Positions 11,413 to 24,359 are shown, numbered from the stretch's first letter. The stretch is DNA of 64,000 nucleotides from Atrina japonica (GCA_030159075.1 BROG01000007.1:803501-867500); one strand, 5' to 3'. The notes: generated by a model from the letters alone, not told the origin. A program made the numbers and translations.

Positions 11413-12400
11413 GTATATTTATAATGATTATTTTTACTTCCTGTTGTAATCTGTATGCAGTAACTAGCTTTTATGTAGAACATTGAAATGGTGGCAAGGG
11501 TGATTTCACATCTGCTCTATGGCAAAGTTCAGAAATGCTAATTTATCAAAGAATCTTAAGGTTGAATTAAAACAAATATTAGTAAATCAAGCAGGGAAAC
11601 TGTTTGAAATGATGATGTGTTGTCCATCTAAAAAAAAAACCCGACATTTGTGAGTAGATTTCTTAATTTTAGAGCAAAAACAGGAAAAAAATCTAACAGA
11701 CAAGTTATCAGATTAACTAAACATGTGTTAGTGTTTTTACAATGTGTTTGACAACACTTGAAACCAATCTTTGTTGCAAAAGACATCTGAAGTGAACAGA
11801 TACAGACAAAACATCATAATGTTTGGTAAACATTCACATAGTAATTCAATTCTGGAAGTCTCACAAGAGGGGAGGGGTTATTTAAACAACTCTTAGAATA
11901 GAACATTAATAGCTGGTTAATCTCATGGTTTGAAGCTCTGCGCTTTGTCTGTTGTCAATATAGATAGATAGAATTGACAGGCAAGGAAAAGAAATTCCTA
12001 AGAGTAAAAACAGCTGGGCCATGTCAATTGTACCTATCGATTCTACTAGCATGTATAACAGTATCAAGGTTTTGCTGGTGAAGAGTTCTATTAAGGGGAG
12101 ATAACATGTTAAACAAAGTATGTACTGTGTTGTATGCTAGAGGTTTATTGCCTTTTCTGATAAGATATATACATCTGTAAATTTAACTTCATTTTCATGT
12201 ATGTTTGTTTTGATTTGTTTTGCTTTTATATTTGCTTACTAGCTGGTTTGTTGTTTTGGGTTTTTAAGGGGATATATAATTGTTTTGTACGGGTTTTCAG
12301 ATAATGAACAAATGTTTAGATGTGAACAAGCCAGTGATATAAGTATATATACATATTGGAACTATCAATTAAACATTTAAACAAAGTTTCTTATAATAAC
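11413..12400. other. No gene seen
   Basis: Ordinary AT-rich sequence without repeat edges or exon-like segments that I can support. Confidence 0.5.
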
Positions 12401-12401
12401 T

Positions 12402-12623
<222 letters not shown>

Positions 12624-12877
12624 AGATACAAACTTATCAATGCATTATGTAATTTTGGACAATTTCCATTTTAACACTTTCCTAGCTTCAGCCTCCATCT
12701 TGTCAGATTGGGTGTGTATAGTTTATGATACATTTCTATGATAACTCTCTTCACTAATACATGTACCATGATGTCCCATTTGGCAGTTAGCTTTATCGTA
12801 CATTATACACAGTGGTAAGGAGATCATAGACCTATCAATGAGCTAACTACCAAACCAAATATCAGGTACGGTACTTT

Positions 12878-12990
12878 ACACAGTGGTGATGGTGCAGTCT
12901 GTTTGAGAATATGCCTTATAAGCAGGAGGTCATGTGTTCAATTCCTAGTTCCATATCATATTCCCAAGACTCGTTGTGACCATTGCTTCA
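12878..12990 (+). mobile_element. tRNA-derived SINE head, degraded
   Basis: GTGGTGATGGTGCAGTCTG resembles a box A region, and GGTCATGTGTTCAATTCCTA a box B (GTTCAATTCC). CCAAGACTCGTTGTGACC follows as possible body. The 3' part is missing or unrecognisable. Confidence 0.5.
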
Positions 12991-13254
12991 CTAAGTGCTC
13001 ACCCTAAGAATTGAAATTGATGGGTCTTTCTGTTAACTCTACCGATTTCAGCCAATAGTCTACCACTTTTTAGACAGATCTTCTGCCTACCGAATTTGTG
13101 TACAAAACTTACGATCTCATTACAATTCTACCACAGTAATTTTCTGAGTACGCTTTTCTAGTCTACCTGTGTACACTTAATCCTCAAATTTATTTCACAC
13201 CTGTGCATTATTTTGACAGTACCCAGGTCTCCAGTGATATACAAGCTAACTGCT

Positions 13255-13515
13255 TAAGAGGTACTACCCGTCCTGCATAATTAACGTTACCTGCAATTAC
13301 TGTATGTGTATTTAAATTAGCGCACTCATATTTTAGCGCTCTCAGGGGTCATAGACTTATTAGCGTGATTTTGAATTCGTGCAATTAATTCTATTAGTTT
13401 TGTCATGTATAAAGAATTACAGGATGGAGAAATTTTAGCGCTGCTCTTGAATAAGCGCAATGACTTGAGCGCGAAATGCGCTAATATTAGAATATCGCTA
13501 AAATAAGTACACATA
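13255..13515. repeat. Dispersed repeat rich in TTAGCGC / GCGCTAA
   Basis: Motifs TTAGCGCACTC, TTTAGCGCTCTC, TTTAGCGCTGCTC and GAAATGCGCTAATATTAG alternate in both orientations over 260 bases. They form a partly palindromic, relatively CpG-rich block, a type of repeat familiar from bivalves. A 113-codon minus-strand open frame (13326-13667) crosses it and is not taken as a gene. Confidence 0.5.
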
Positions 13516-13676
13516 CATGAAGTTTGCCAATGATTTGACCAATATATTTTCAGGGCTAACACTCTTTGACCTAATATTTTTGAAGGAATATAGTTTCTGA
13601 AATACTGCAACAATGTTGTGCGCCATGTGTGTGAATCTACCTCTTTTTGGTCATCAAAAGTTAACATGTTTGGACT

Positions 13677-13767
13677 TTAATTCATCACCACCTGAAAAAC
13701 AATGGACTCTTCTGTAAATCCATGATTTAGACTAGTCCAAATATGCCTTTAGGGGTGGATGAGTTAA
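13677..13767 (-). mobile_element. TTAA-bounded ~90-bp hairpin MITE, copy 3
   Basis: Starts TTAATTCATCACCACCTGAA and ends TTTAGGGGTGGATGAGTTAA, with core CTAGTCCAAATATGCC. Confidence 0.8.
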
Positions 13768-14957
13768 CCCTAGCTTCCATCTCAACGATATTTAAATGGT
13801 ATATTCTTTTGTGTTGTATTGGATTAGTCTTTTGTGGTTTGTGGGTTTGAAATGGTTAAACCATGGTACTGAATTATATCAGGCAGGACACATTGATGTG
13901 ATATAAGCTGTCACAATGATTATTTTTGTCCCCTGACATATAGTCGAGAATATGATAAAATGTGTGTTCAAATACATTATTGAACATGTGAAACTTTGCA
14001 AAAAGATCTTCTTTTTGAAGTTATTTGTTTTATTAGAATTTAAGTTTTCCCGTACCTTAAAAAATCCAGCTGTATTTCCATATGCAATGACCTTTCAGAT
14101 AAACTCTTTTGCCATATAAAATGTACTTCATAATTCGGTCAGGGGGGATCTCGGTCCTTTACGCGCTCGGACTATGTTAAAGTCGGATAATTTTTATGCG
14201 TTTTATATTTACTTTTAAAATACAGGACATGATTTTTATTGGAAAGTGTATGTATTATGTAAAATATATGCTTTTCAACGCTATTGTAAATACCTGATGA
14301 AAATCGGATGAATATATGAATAAATATATCAGGTCAGTAAAAGAAAAATTTCCGATCTTTAATGTTACCCTGAATGCTGACATTGACAAAATCAAAACAA
14401 TATAACTGTGAAAAGTATGCGTTACGGTACCTCATGTTTTACAATCGTGCCGCCATGTCCATTGGAGTTGGGCTGTTCATGATCATATGTGTCAAGAATA
14501 ATAAAGCCAAGAATGCAATAGGACAAGTTAAAAATGGGACAAGATCACCCTATACACCCAGCACATGGATAATTTCAGAAACAATGTTTTGAAATGACGA
14601 AAAAGACCAACTTTTCCTGATTTAGGTATGAAATGATGATGTACGAAAATAAACGCAAAGGGTAATAAGAATAGAATGTATATTAACAACAAATAGCACA
14701 TGTTTATTGGACACTCGGTAATCTTCGTAAAAATTTACCAAAAGTTAATTTGCAGTGCTCAAAGTAATGGTGGACAAACAATAACTGATATTATGGGTGA
14801 CGTTTGGCAAGATTGTTGCAATTATACACATGCATTTGTTATTCTAATCACAAGATGGTCTTTTTGCGATATATATGAGATAAAATATAACATAACATGG
14901 ACATGTAAAAATTTTCACCTGCGACAGCTCATATCGCTTTAAAGAAGATTGTTTGTA
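13768..14957. other. No gene seen
   Basis: The segment 14130-14940 is slightly richer in CpG (TCGGTCCTTTACGCGCTCGG) and may be an undefined dispersed repeat. Short + strand open frames there (14374-14592, 14700-14942) have no recognisable motif or splice context. Confidence 0.45.
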
Positions 14958-15055
14958 ATTGCATCAGTCCATAACACTGGTGAAAATTTGTGGCACTTCA
15001 AATACAGCTAAGAGATTTTTTGATACAAATGAAATATTCTTGGAGGGATGTAAAA
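14958..15055 (+). mobile_element. SINE 3' tail fragment
   Basis: ATCAGTCCATAACACTGGTG, then AAAATTTGTGGCACTTC and TATTCTTGGAGGGATGTAAA match the 3' part of the SINE family (compare 34900-35040 and 57740-57830). A 51-bp tandem repeat begins directly at its end. Confidence 0.65.
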
Positions 15056-15272
15056 CAAGCATTCTGTGAGTACTGATGAATCAACACGTGACCCCTACCT
15101 GTAAAACAAGACTTCTGTGAGTACTGATGAGTAAATACATGTCCCTCTACCTTTGAAACAAGCATTCTGAGAGTACTGATGAATCAATGCATGACCCCCA
15201 CCTGTGAAACAAGCATTCCAAGATTAATTATGAATCATTATTCAATACATGTCTTCTACTTGTGAAACCAAA
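15050..15272. repeat. ~51-bp minisatellite, 4 copies
   Basis: Units begin AAACAAGCATTCTGTGAGTA and continue CTGATGAATCAACACGTGAC plus CCCTACCTGTG. The last copy is diverged. The first unit starts at the end of the SINE tail fragment, so the tail may have seeded the array. Confidence 0.8.
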
Positions 15273-15806
15273 ATTAAGTGAATAGTGGCCAATTACAAAT
15301 TGGAACACCCAAGTATGGGAATTTAAAGCTCAAATATAACTGTGTAAAATGCCCACCTCCTTGGATCCTCCATACCAACTGGTAATGAGATAATTATGCT
15401 TGCATGTACACACGCCATCAATCATCTTTCTGATAAAGTGATTCAGTGGTTTACGTTCTTGAGGGTTTAAATTAAAATATACTTGCAGATAATACATGTA
15501 CTGGTGACTTAAAAGTTATAAAGGGTCCAAGTAATTGTTTTTGACAGTCTTAATGATGAAAAGAACATTTTCTTTTGTGTACAGTAAATCAATATTTAGA
15601 CAAAATACTTGTATTTTTATAACATGTGCAGTGAGAGAGAGTTCATCATATTACTAAAACCTGTTAATTAGTAGTGAAGGGGGGGGTGCTATTCCTGCAT
15701 CAATATATCCAGTTAAAATTTTGGTGGGTTCACTTAAATAATGATTTCACAGAAAGGGGGACATGTATTGGTTCATTAGTACTCATATAAATTTTGTTTT
15801 CTTAGA
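15273..15806. other. No gene seen
   Basis: Unremarkable AT-rich sequence with one poly-G run (near 15680). Confidence 0.5.
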
Positions 15807-15809
15807 TTA

Positions 15810-16132
15810 GGCCATTCCAAGTCCTTTCTCTGTTTAGTGTCTGCTGACAGATTGGTTTTGAGATCATAAAACAGAGAGAAAAAAGAAAGAAAAAAAAAAC
15901 ATCTAGGGAAAAAATATGGAACATAGCACTAAAATGAACCCTTAAACGTGAACATTTATTTTCATCAGTGTGAAAACTATAATTCATAGGTTGTTTATAA
16001 GTATGTGTCAAAGTATGCATTTAATTGCATTTGTTCTTCTGAAAATGTTTTTTTTTTTTTCCTGTCGTTTTGTGTCTTTTGAATTTAGGGTAGACGCTAA
16101 ACATATTAAAAAAAAAAAAACTTTGAATGGCC
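15810..16132 (-). mobile_element. Non-autonomous TIR element with GGCCATTC ends, best copy
   Basis: It runs from GGCCATTCCAAGTCC to CTTTGAATGGCC, 323 bp, with terminal inverted repeats and a TTA on each side (15807-15809, 16133-16135) consistent with a 3-bp target duplication. The interior carries ATTTATTTTCATCAGTGTGA and CATAGGTTGTTTATAAGTAT, shared with copies at 24731 and 29490. TIR start and 3-bp TWA-like duplications are what PIF/Harbinger-type elements make; the class is my inference. It has no transposase gene, and the 72-codon open frame inside is noise. Confidence 0.8.
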
Positions 16133-16309
16133 TTATAGTAAATCTTTAATTTTATGTTAGATTAATTGTTTATTTTGTATAATTGCTGTTTTACTTCAAA
16201 GGACTATCCACATATATGGAAATATTAACAGCTGTCGGTAAAGTGCTACAAATATTGATCTGTGCTTTGGCCTTATGTCTCATCCTCGTAAGACCATGGT
16301 CCAGAATCG

Positions 16310-16598
16310 CCATAACTCTTTCCTACCCATGGTCTCAAGTGACCGAAATTTCTCACTGCTAATGAATATTTATGAGTAGGTTTTCTCTAATTAATCCAAT
16401 CACTATAGTTGTGATCGGCAACGGATGTTGTAACATAATCTGTTGACCCAATACAATTCTGAAATTTTTTAAAAGCCTTGATCTGATTGGTTGATGAATG
16501 CAAGCACCATCTACTCGCATTGGCTGAGGTTTCATGAATAATGAAAATATATACGAGAGATTTTGGTCGCAGTGAGACCAGTGGTAGGAAAGAGCATA
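16310..16598. mobile_element. MITE with ~40-bp inverted ends
   Basis: The left end CTCTTTCCTACCCATGGTCT then CAAGTGACCGAAATTTCTC. The right end GAGAGATTTTGGTCGCAGTG then AGACCAGTGGTAGGAAAGAG. The arms are reverse complements with few mismatches, over a ~200-bp interior containing ATTGGTTGATGAATG. Only one copy was seen in the window. No target duplication could be fixed. Confidence 0.8.
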
Positions 16599-16599
16599 G

Positions 16600-17243
16600 A
16601 TATTTTACAACGATGCTTGTGCCTGTACTTTTAATTTCTTTAACATGCCACCCCTGTCATTACACTGATTTAAAATTTCAGGCCTGTCAAAAATTTTAAA
16701 ATTCATTATTCAACAAATTTAATTTAAATTTTCTAATTAGAAACTCAATGGTGGTATTACGTAAATCCAATAAAAATATCATATTTTGTATTAGCAGAAT
16801 TTTTAATACAAAATTGGAATTAATGACAATTTTTAATGCAAAGTTAAATTTTAACATTCATAAACATTTAATGATCTAAGGGGCCTGTCCTCAAATCTGT
16901 CGGATGTGTTCTTTTACAGAGACCAGTCTCCACATTTGGTCATATTGGCTCCAGATGGTTCGTGTATAAAATGAGTTTTATTGCTCTTGATATAGAAGCC
17001 TGTTACATGTATACATAAAAAAAAATTCAAAATATGTTGCAAAATGCAATAAATTTAGACCAGATACAAAGTCATATACTCTTAAACATTGACAGGTGTG
17101 TCACTATTAAAATGTATTCATGTATGTAATTAACATGTATAAGTGTAGGCCCATCAAAATTTAAAAATTGACATTGAAATTTTAGAAATTTCAATATCAG
17201 TGTCAGAGAGACAATAAACAGTAATGCAAGTTTATTTATTATT
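16600..17243. other. No gene seen
   Basis: AT-rich; no edges of known repeats. Confidence 0.5.
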
Positions 17244-17327
17244 TTAACCCATTTATCCCTAAAGACACATTTGGACTGGTCTAAGTCATTGATTTACAGA
17301 AGAGTCCATTTTTTAGTGACTGGTTAA
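17244..17327 (+). mobile_element. TTAA-bounded ~90-bp hairpin MITE, copy 4
   Basis: Starts TTAACCCATTTATCCCTAAA with core ACATTTGGACTGGTCTAAGT and ends GACTGGTTAA. The right inverted end is decayed. Confidence 0.75.
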
Positions 17328-17737
17328 TTCTTATCTCTCTAATAAAATCATTTCATATCAACATTTCATACATGATTAACCAAAAGAAACGATACACAGA
17401 GACACATAAATTGGCATGAATGGAAAAAAAAAACCCAAAAAAGTTTTTTTTAATTTTGCGTTATTTTTATTACACAAATTTGATTTTCAGCTCATGAACT
17501 GTAAAATAGGTATAACATTGTCCTTATATTTCACCACAGGATGTTTATAAATTAATTTTGTTAAGTAACAAAGACATTCATTTTCCATAAGAATTCTATG
17601 AAATTGTGAGATTTGTAATTATGTTCCTCATTACAGCAGTATTTCAGTATAGTAAAAGAAAGGGGTACAACAAGTTGAAATAAATCCATATTTAATATGG
17701 GCTGTAGAGTTAACTAAATCTTAATTCCTCATTAAGC

Positions 17738-17931
<194 letters not shown>

Positions 17932-18190
17932 AGATGTCAAACACGGACCTATAAACTTATTGAATCTAATAATTCCAGTATGTAGATATATGACCTAATA
18001 TTGGCTTGAAAACACTTACTGGAACTTGTCTTGTGTCTTGAGGGACCATTATGTTGCAGAAGTCGACACATAACTCACTCTTTGAGAAATAAGTCTTGAT
18101 TTAAACATCTGAGGAGTCCGTTTGTCTTGTAAACACCTGTCATTTCCATTGTACACAAAATATTGTTCCACTCTATATATAAAAATTAGT

Positions 18191-18333
18191 ACAGTGGAAA
18201 CTGTCATGAAAGACCACTCAAGTTCACATTATTAAAACCAGTCACTTAAATAATTCTGTACATAAAACCTCGTTGGAGAGCCCACATTTCAGTGGTAGAA
18301 AGGCTTGTGGCTCAATACAGGTTCCTCTGTACA
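18191..18333. mobile_element. CAGTGGAACCTG-type MITE, copy 2 (decayed)
   Basis: The left end ACAGTGGAAACTGTCATGAA and right end ACAGGTTCCTCTGTACA, with interior CCCACATTTCAGTGGTAGAA matching the family. Confidence 0.7.
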
Positions 18334-19060
18334 AAATATGTAAAATATGTAGTAACACAGATGTGAAATATGTAAGTTACATTTATTGTAGAGAATTCAT
18401 AAAAATCTGTTCCATTGATCTGAAAATTTGTACATATTTAGCTTGAAGTAGACCAATGGCTAACCAGTAAAGTAACTACTAATGTAGAGGCTGTAAATTT
18501 AGTGTATAGCATTAACTTTTAAAGTGCCACTGACTGCTTATGTGGTGAAGATTTGTAATATTCACTGGCCACTTGTCAGAAAAAAAAATCAGAATTTGCT
18601 TGATCATACAATCTTGTGATAAATGTTTGTGATTGTCACTGACCATTTGTCAAAATAAAAAAAATCAGAAAATGCTTGACACACAGCCTTGTGATTAATG
18701 TTTGTAATCATCACTGACAACTCATCAGCAACATGGTTCTTCGTACTTGATTTTAGCGAGGCTAAAATATCTATATTGATGTTACTTTTATGATACAGAC
18801 ATGAGAAATGTTGTTGATATGTTGTTCATCCACCAGGCTGTGATTTTTTCTCTCACATGTTTATGCCACTTTTTACCATTTACCTTCTCCATTCCATTCT
18901 GTAATGATAATAACATCCGGATGTGTATAGATGTCAGCATTCGTTACCTATATTTTTTGACATCATTCCTATTCTACGTTGTCATCCAGTTGTACTAAGT
19001 ACAAAAATGTTACATTCTTTTTTATTTTTCTGTTTTGTGTCCTTACAGTTAAGTTTTTGT
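18334..19060. other. No gene seen; ~90-bp imperfect duplication
   Basis: Two or three imperfect copies of a unit lie around 18535-18725 (ATCAGAATTTGCTTGATCA / ATCAGAAAATGCTTGACACA with ATGTTTGTAAT). The rest is unremarkable. Confidence 0.45.
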
Positions 19061-19067
19061 TTGTGTT

Positions 19068-19412
19068 TGCCCATCTGTCAAACCATCCAGTTCAGGTTTT
19101 CTGTGTTTTTGCACGTCCATCAGTTTGACCAGTTAAGAATTTGATTGTGTTATTGCCCGTCCATCAGTTTGTCCAGTTAAGATTTTGTGTGTGTTATTGC
19201 CCTGTCCATCAGTTTGTCCAGTTAACATTTTGTATGCATTTTCCTGTCCATCAGTTTGTCCAGTTATGATTTTGTGTGTGTTTTTCTGTCTCTCAGTTTG
19301 TCCACTTAAACTTTTGTGGGTCCAGTTAAGGTTTTGTGTGTCCATCGGTTTATCCATTTAAAGGTTTTGTGTGTCCATCTGTCCATCAGTTTATCCAGTT
19401 ACGGTTTTGGTC
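19068..19412. repeat. ~42-45-bp minisatellite, about 7 copies
   Basis: The unit is like GTCCATCAGTTTGTCCAGTT plus AAGATTTTGTGTGTGTTATT and GCCC, with length drift between 42 and 45 and shorter units at the right end. The minus-strand 74-codon open frame (repeated TGQTDGQ) is a by-product. Confidence 0.85.
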
Positions 19413-19504
19413 AGAATTTTGTAGATGTCCACTTTTCACTTAATAGTGATGTCAGAATGGAATTTGTTTGCATAGAGATTCTGTGGAGATCTAGCTTAAA
19501 CTTT

Positions 19505-20640
19505 TGTTATTTTTCAGTAATTGGGGGGATGGTGAATTGGATACAGAACTGTAATTGGAATAGTGAATTGGATACAGATCAGTAATTAGGGGATAGTGAA
19601 TTGGATACAGATTTGTAATTAGGGGATAGTGAATTGGATACAGATCAGTAATAAGGGGATGGTGAATTAAATACAGATTTGTAATTGGGGAATGGTGAAT
19701 TGGATACAGATTTATAATGGGGGATGGTGAATTAGATACAGATTTATAATTGGGAAATGGTGAATTGGATACAGATTTGTAATTGGGGAGTGGTGAGTTG
19801 GATACAGATCAGTAATTAGGGGATAGTGAATTGGATACAGATCTGTAATTAGGGGATAGTGAATTGGATACAGATTTGTAATTGGGAAATGGTGAATTGG
19901 ATACAGATCAGTAATTGGGAAAGGGGATAGATTTGTAATTGGGGATTGGTGAGTTGGATACAGATCAGTAATTATGGTGGGATATAGTTCTGTAATTGGG
20001 GGATGGTGAATTAGATACAGATTTATAATTGAGGAAATGGTGAATTGGATACAGATCAGTAATTAGGGGATGGTGAATTGGATACAGATTTGTAATTGGG
20101 GGATGGTGAATTAGATACAGATTTATAATTGAGGAATGGTGAATTGGATACAGATCTATAATTGGGGGATGGTGAATTAGATACAGATTTGTAATTGGGG
20201 AGTGGTGAGTTGGATACAGATCAGTAATTGGGAGATGGTGAATTGGATACAGATCTGTAATTGGGGGATGGTGAATTAGATACAGATCTGTAATTGGGGG
20301 TGGTGAATTGGATACAGATCAGTAATAGGGGATGGTGAATTGGATACAGATCAGTAATTGGGGATGGTGAATAGGATACAGATCAGTAATTGGGGGATGG
20401 TGAATAGGATATAGTTCTGTAATTGGGGAGTGGTGAATTGGATACAGATCTGTAATTGGGGGATGGTGAATTGGATACAGATCAGTAATTGGGGATGGTG
20501 AATTGGATACAGATTTGTAGTTGGAGGGTGGTGAATTGGATACAGATTTGTAATTGGAGGGTGGTGAATTGGATACAGATCAGTAATTTGGGATGGTGAA
20601 TTGGATATAGTTCTGTAATTGGGGGATGGTGATATGTATT
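19505..20640. repeat. ~32-33-bp minisatellite, about 34 copies
   Basis: The unit is like GGTGAATTGGATACAGATCA plus GTAATTGGGGGAT. Variable positions are TTGG/TAGA, ATCA/TTTG/TCTG and the number of G. Several units have lost 1-10 bases. It gives a 98-codon minus-strand open frame (YPIHHPP repeats) that is not a gene. Confidence 0.95.
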
Positions 20641-20994
20641 GAATCATGAATTCTCAGGATACTTGTATCATTGGATCATATCTTAAGGCAAGCAGATCCA
20701 AATTAATATGTCCAAGACACATTTGTATATTCTCTGTCCCAAACTACCTCTTTATTTGTCAATCACTGTGCCTGTCTATGTCTCATCTTCCCACTTGTAT
20801 ACAAATCCATTTCTCCACCTCTTTTCTTGTCTACCTGTAAATAGATTTATAATTCCACATTTGTATCTATTTTATTTGAATACATCTCGCCTCCTACATG
20901 TAGGCTACATCTCTATCTTGTTTCTTGCTCCTTGTCCATTATCATAATATCTTGTACAATTTTCTACCAATCTGCCTTTCTTCTCCTTGACCTC

Positions 20995-21500
20995 TACAAG
21001 TACCCATTTCCAGTCTAGCTCTACATATCCACCTACACCAGTCCATCTCTACATCTCCACCACTACCAGTCTACCTTCAACTCTACCTCTTTACCTCTAC
21101 CAGTCTACCTGCAGCTGCCCACCAGTTTATCTCTCTACCTCTACCAGTTAATCTTTAACTGTCAACCATTAGTAGTCTACCTCTCCACCTCTACCAGTCT
21201 ATCTCTAGCTATCTACCATTTCCAGTGTAACTCCATGACTATATAACCATCTCTACCAGTCTACGGGTACCTCTAACTGTCCAACACTACCTCCAGCTGG
21301 CTACATCTAGTTGTCCACAATATCCAGTCTACTTCTAGCTATCCATCTCTACCAGTCTACATCTACCTCTTTACCTCCACCAGTCTACCTGTAGCTGTCC
21401 ACCAGTCTATCTCTCTACTTCTACAAGTCTACCTCTAACTGTCAACCTTTAATAGTCTACCTCTCCTCCTCTACCAGTCTACCTCCAGCTGTCCACCTAT
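20995..21500. repeat. Imperfect pyrimidine-rich tandem repeat around CTACCAGTCTACCTCTA
   Basis: Phrases CTCTACCAGTCTACCT, AGCTGTCCACC and CTCTACCTC recur irregularly (about 12-30-base periods) over 500 bases. Units are too diverged for one consensus. Confidence 0.75.
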
Positions 21501-22970
21501 GCTTACGTACCACTTCCAAGCTTTCAATAGCTTTACAACATATTCTGTCATTCTTGGGTTTTTTTTTCTGTTCTATACTTAGGGGTCAGAAAAATGTAGT
21601 GCATAATTCAAACATGCACTCACAAAAATCCTTTATGCTCTGTGTAATAACTCTAGAACAATTTGAGAAGATATTTTTATCTTAGATCTTCAGCTCAGGA
21701 GTCTGTAAAGGGTTTACACGTGTTGATGCTCTGTAAAATATCTCTGAAACATCGGAGAAGATTTCTGAGTGTCTCTTCCTCCAGAAACTATACAGCATGT
21801 ATCAGAGCTGCGGGGATACTTGCAAAGCGATAAATGGTTTACCATATCTCTTCACCCACAGATATGCGCAAACAGCTGATATTTCTCTACAGAACTCTTG
21901 CCTGTGTTTTCACTTGTTTCTGTATATCCTATCCCTCAACATCCCGACAAATACCAGACTTTAATAGCAGAGTGGCGCCAACCAGGTTTTCTTTTCAAAT
22001 AGACACACATGTGAAACCTGTCACTCTTTATCTACTGTACATAGTATTTCAGTGGCTCTTTTTTTTTAATTTGAAAGGAAACCTTGAGTGATCATATTTC
22101 AATCAATGCCAAAAAGATACATATGTTATGGTCAGAGATTTTGGTGATGTTCATTTCATTTCTTGAAAATGTTTGTTTTTGTTCATTGTTTCCAGTTTTT
22201 GTCTTTTTATTCTGGTTTTCTGTTATTTATTTCATGGATGTGTTTTTAGTTATCTACATATAAATTTCTATATTTAGACAGTTATTTTTATGGGTTTTTA
22301 TTGTTGTTTTTTTTATTATTTATATATAAATTCCTATATGTACAGATTTCTTAATGGATTTTTACTGCTTTTTTATCATTTATTTAAATATGAATTTCAA
22401 TATTTATATTTTGTCATTTCAATGGTTTATTTATTTGTGTCTGGTTTTTATTTTTAATCATATTTATTGATTAATCTTCTTTGTTTAGACATTTTGATAC
22501 ACCCATGCATACAATTCTCCAATTTTTTGATGGATTCTTTTTATTTATTTATTTTTTTTTTAGAACATGGTTTTTAGTTTTTGTATCAAATTTTGCCAAT
22601 GAAAACCAGAGATATAGATGAAGTAAACTTAGCAAAGAAGCTTTAGTAACATTTCAAATTTTTGTTTATTCCAGAAATCATAATTCTCCAATGTACATGA
22701 ATCCCAGGTAGAATATGATTAGTTTTCATTTTACAAATGAAGGTTTACTTTAGCACTTAGTTTTTTGTTATTTTCTTCTAAACATGTTGCCAGGGATAAT
22801 AGAATATGATTGTCAAGTGGCACTTCCTGTAAAAAAGGAAGTCATTGTCAGACACTTCATAACAAAGTTATGGAACATTCTTAAAGCTTGTGTCTTGTGT
22901 TTAATTATGTTGCCAAAAAACTCTAATACATCCCAGCCATAATTACCATAGTGTTTGCATATGTGTTGTG
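21501..22970. other. No gene seen; T-rich low complexity 22130-22600
   Basis: Between 22130 and 22600 there are loosely repeated units with TTTATATATAAATT and TTATTTTTATGG, a weak, old tandem structure of roughly 60-70 bases. Elsewhere nothing is supportable; the 85-codon open frame at 21834 has no identity. Confidence 0.4.
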
Positions 22971-23190
22971 TTTAATTACTTTGACACAAACTTGTTATAC
23001 ATCTGTGTCTTAATTACTGGTAGTGTTTATGTGTTGTATTAAATTACTTTGACACAGATGTGTAATACATCTGTATCATAATTACTGGTTGTTTTTAATT
23101 ACTTTGACACAAACTTGTAATACATCTGTATCATAATTACTAGTTGTTTTTAATTACTTTGACACAAACTTGTAATACATCTGTATCATA
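22971..23190. repeat. ~55-70-bp minisatellite, 4 copies, core TTAATTACTTTGACAC
   Basis: Units run TTAATTACTTTGACACAAAC then TTGTAATACATCTGTATCAT and AATTACTGGT. The middle copies are nearly identical. The right flank passes into a second array sharing the TTAATTACTTT core. Confidence 0.85.
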
Positions 23191-23212
23191 ATTACTGGTA
23201 GGAACTCTGGTT

Positions 23213-23872
23213 GTATTTCTGTGTTGTGGTTAATTACTTTCTGTACACCAGCTTTATTTCTTTGTTGTGGTTAATTACTTTCTGTACACCAGCTGTATTT
23301 CTGTGTTGTGGTTAATTACTTTCTGTACACTAGTTCTATTTTAATTACTTTCTGTACATGTTGTGTTGTTAATTACTTTCTGTCACTAGCTGTATTTTCT
23401 GTTGTTGTGGTTTCTTACACTCTGTACACCAGCTGTATTTCTTTGTTGTGGTTAATTACTTTCTGTACACCAGCTGTATTTCTGTGTTGTGGTTAATTAC
23501 TTTCTGTACACTAGTTCTATTCTTATGTTGTGGTTAATTACTTTCTGTACACTAGCTGTATTTCTGTGTTGTGGTTAATTACTTTCTGTACACCAGCTGT
23601 ATTTCTTTGTAGTGGTTAATTACTTTCTGTACACTAGTTGTATTTCTGTGTTGTGGTTAATTACTTTCTGTACACTAATTGTATTTCTGTGTTGTGGTTA
23701 ATTACTTTCTGTACACTAGCTGTATTTCTGTGTTGTGGTTAATTACTTTCTGTACACTAGTTGTATTTCTGTGTTGTGGTTAATTACTTTCTGTACACCA
23801 GCTGTATTTCTTTGTTGTGGTTAATTACTTTCTGTACACTAGCTGTATTTCTTTGTTGTGATTAATGAATAA
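23213..23872. repeat. ~41-42-bp minisatellite, about 15 copies
   Basis: The unit is like GTTGTGGTTAATTACTTTCT plus GTACACTAGCTGTATTTCTGT. Variable positions are CTAG/CCAG, GTG/TTG; one degenerate stretch lies at 23340-23430. Confidence 0.95.
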
Positions 23873-24359
23873 TGAATAGAACTATGGATTTCTGTGATAG
23901 GGAATGATGGACAGTACAAGTTGTAGAATGCAAAAAAACCGTCAAAAGATGTTAATGTTTAACATGGAAAACAAGAAGCGGTCATGTTGAAGATTTTGTC
24001 TTGAGTAAGTTTACTTATGATGTGGTGATAGGTGTACATTAGACTGCCCACATGTGGTGCATCTGGTTCTGATCTCAATTGTTGAAATATTTGTTACTTG
24101 TTGTCTGTGTTTATTGTTTTTAGCTTGTTAAACATCAAGTGTGGCTATTGCTGTTATCAGTTTAATGTTTCAGCAAATGGCTGTACTCCTTGGGGATATT
24201 AGTTAGCCTTTCAAAGACTTTCTCCTTCCTGGTAACCTTGATAATAGTCTTACTGTGAGTGAGGATGTCTTGATGATTACACATCTGTCAAATACTGATG
24301 CCACTCTACTGCTGACAGCCATTAGAGATAGACAAATGAAATGTATGAATATTGTAGGC

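Noticed and set aside
19133..20647. Minus-strand frames with TGQTDGQ and YPIHHPP repeats
   Set aside because: Both arise from minisatellites with no independent coding evidence.
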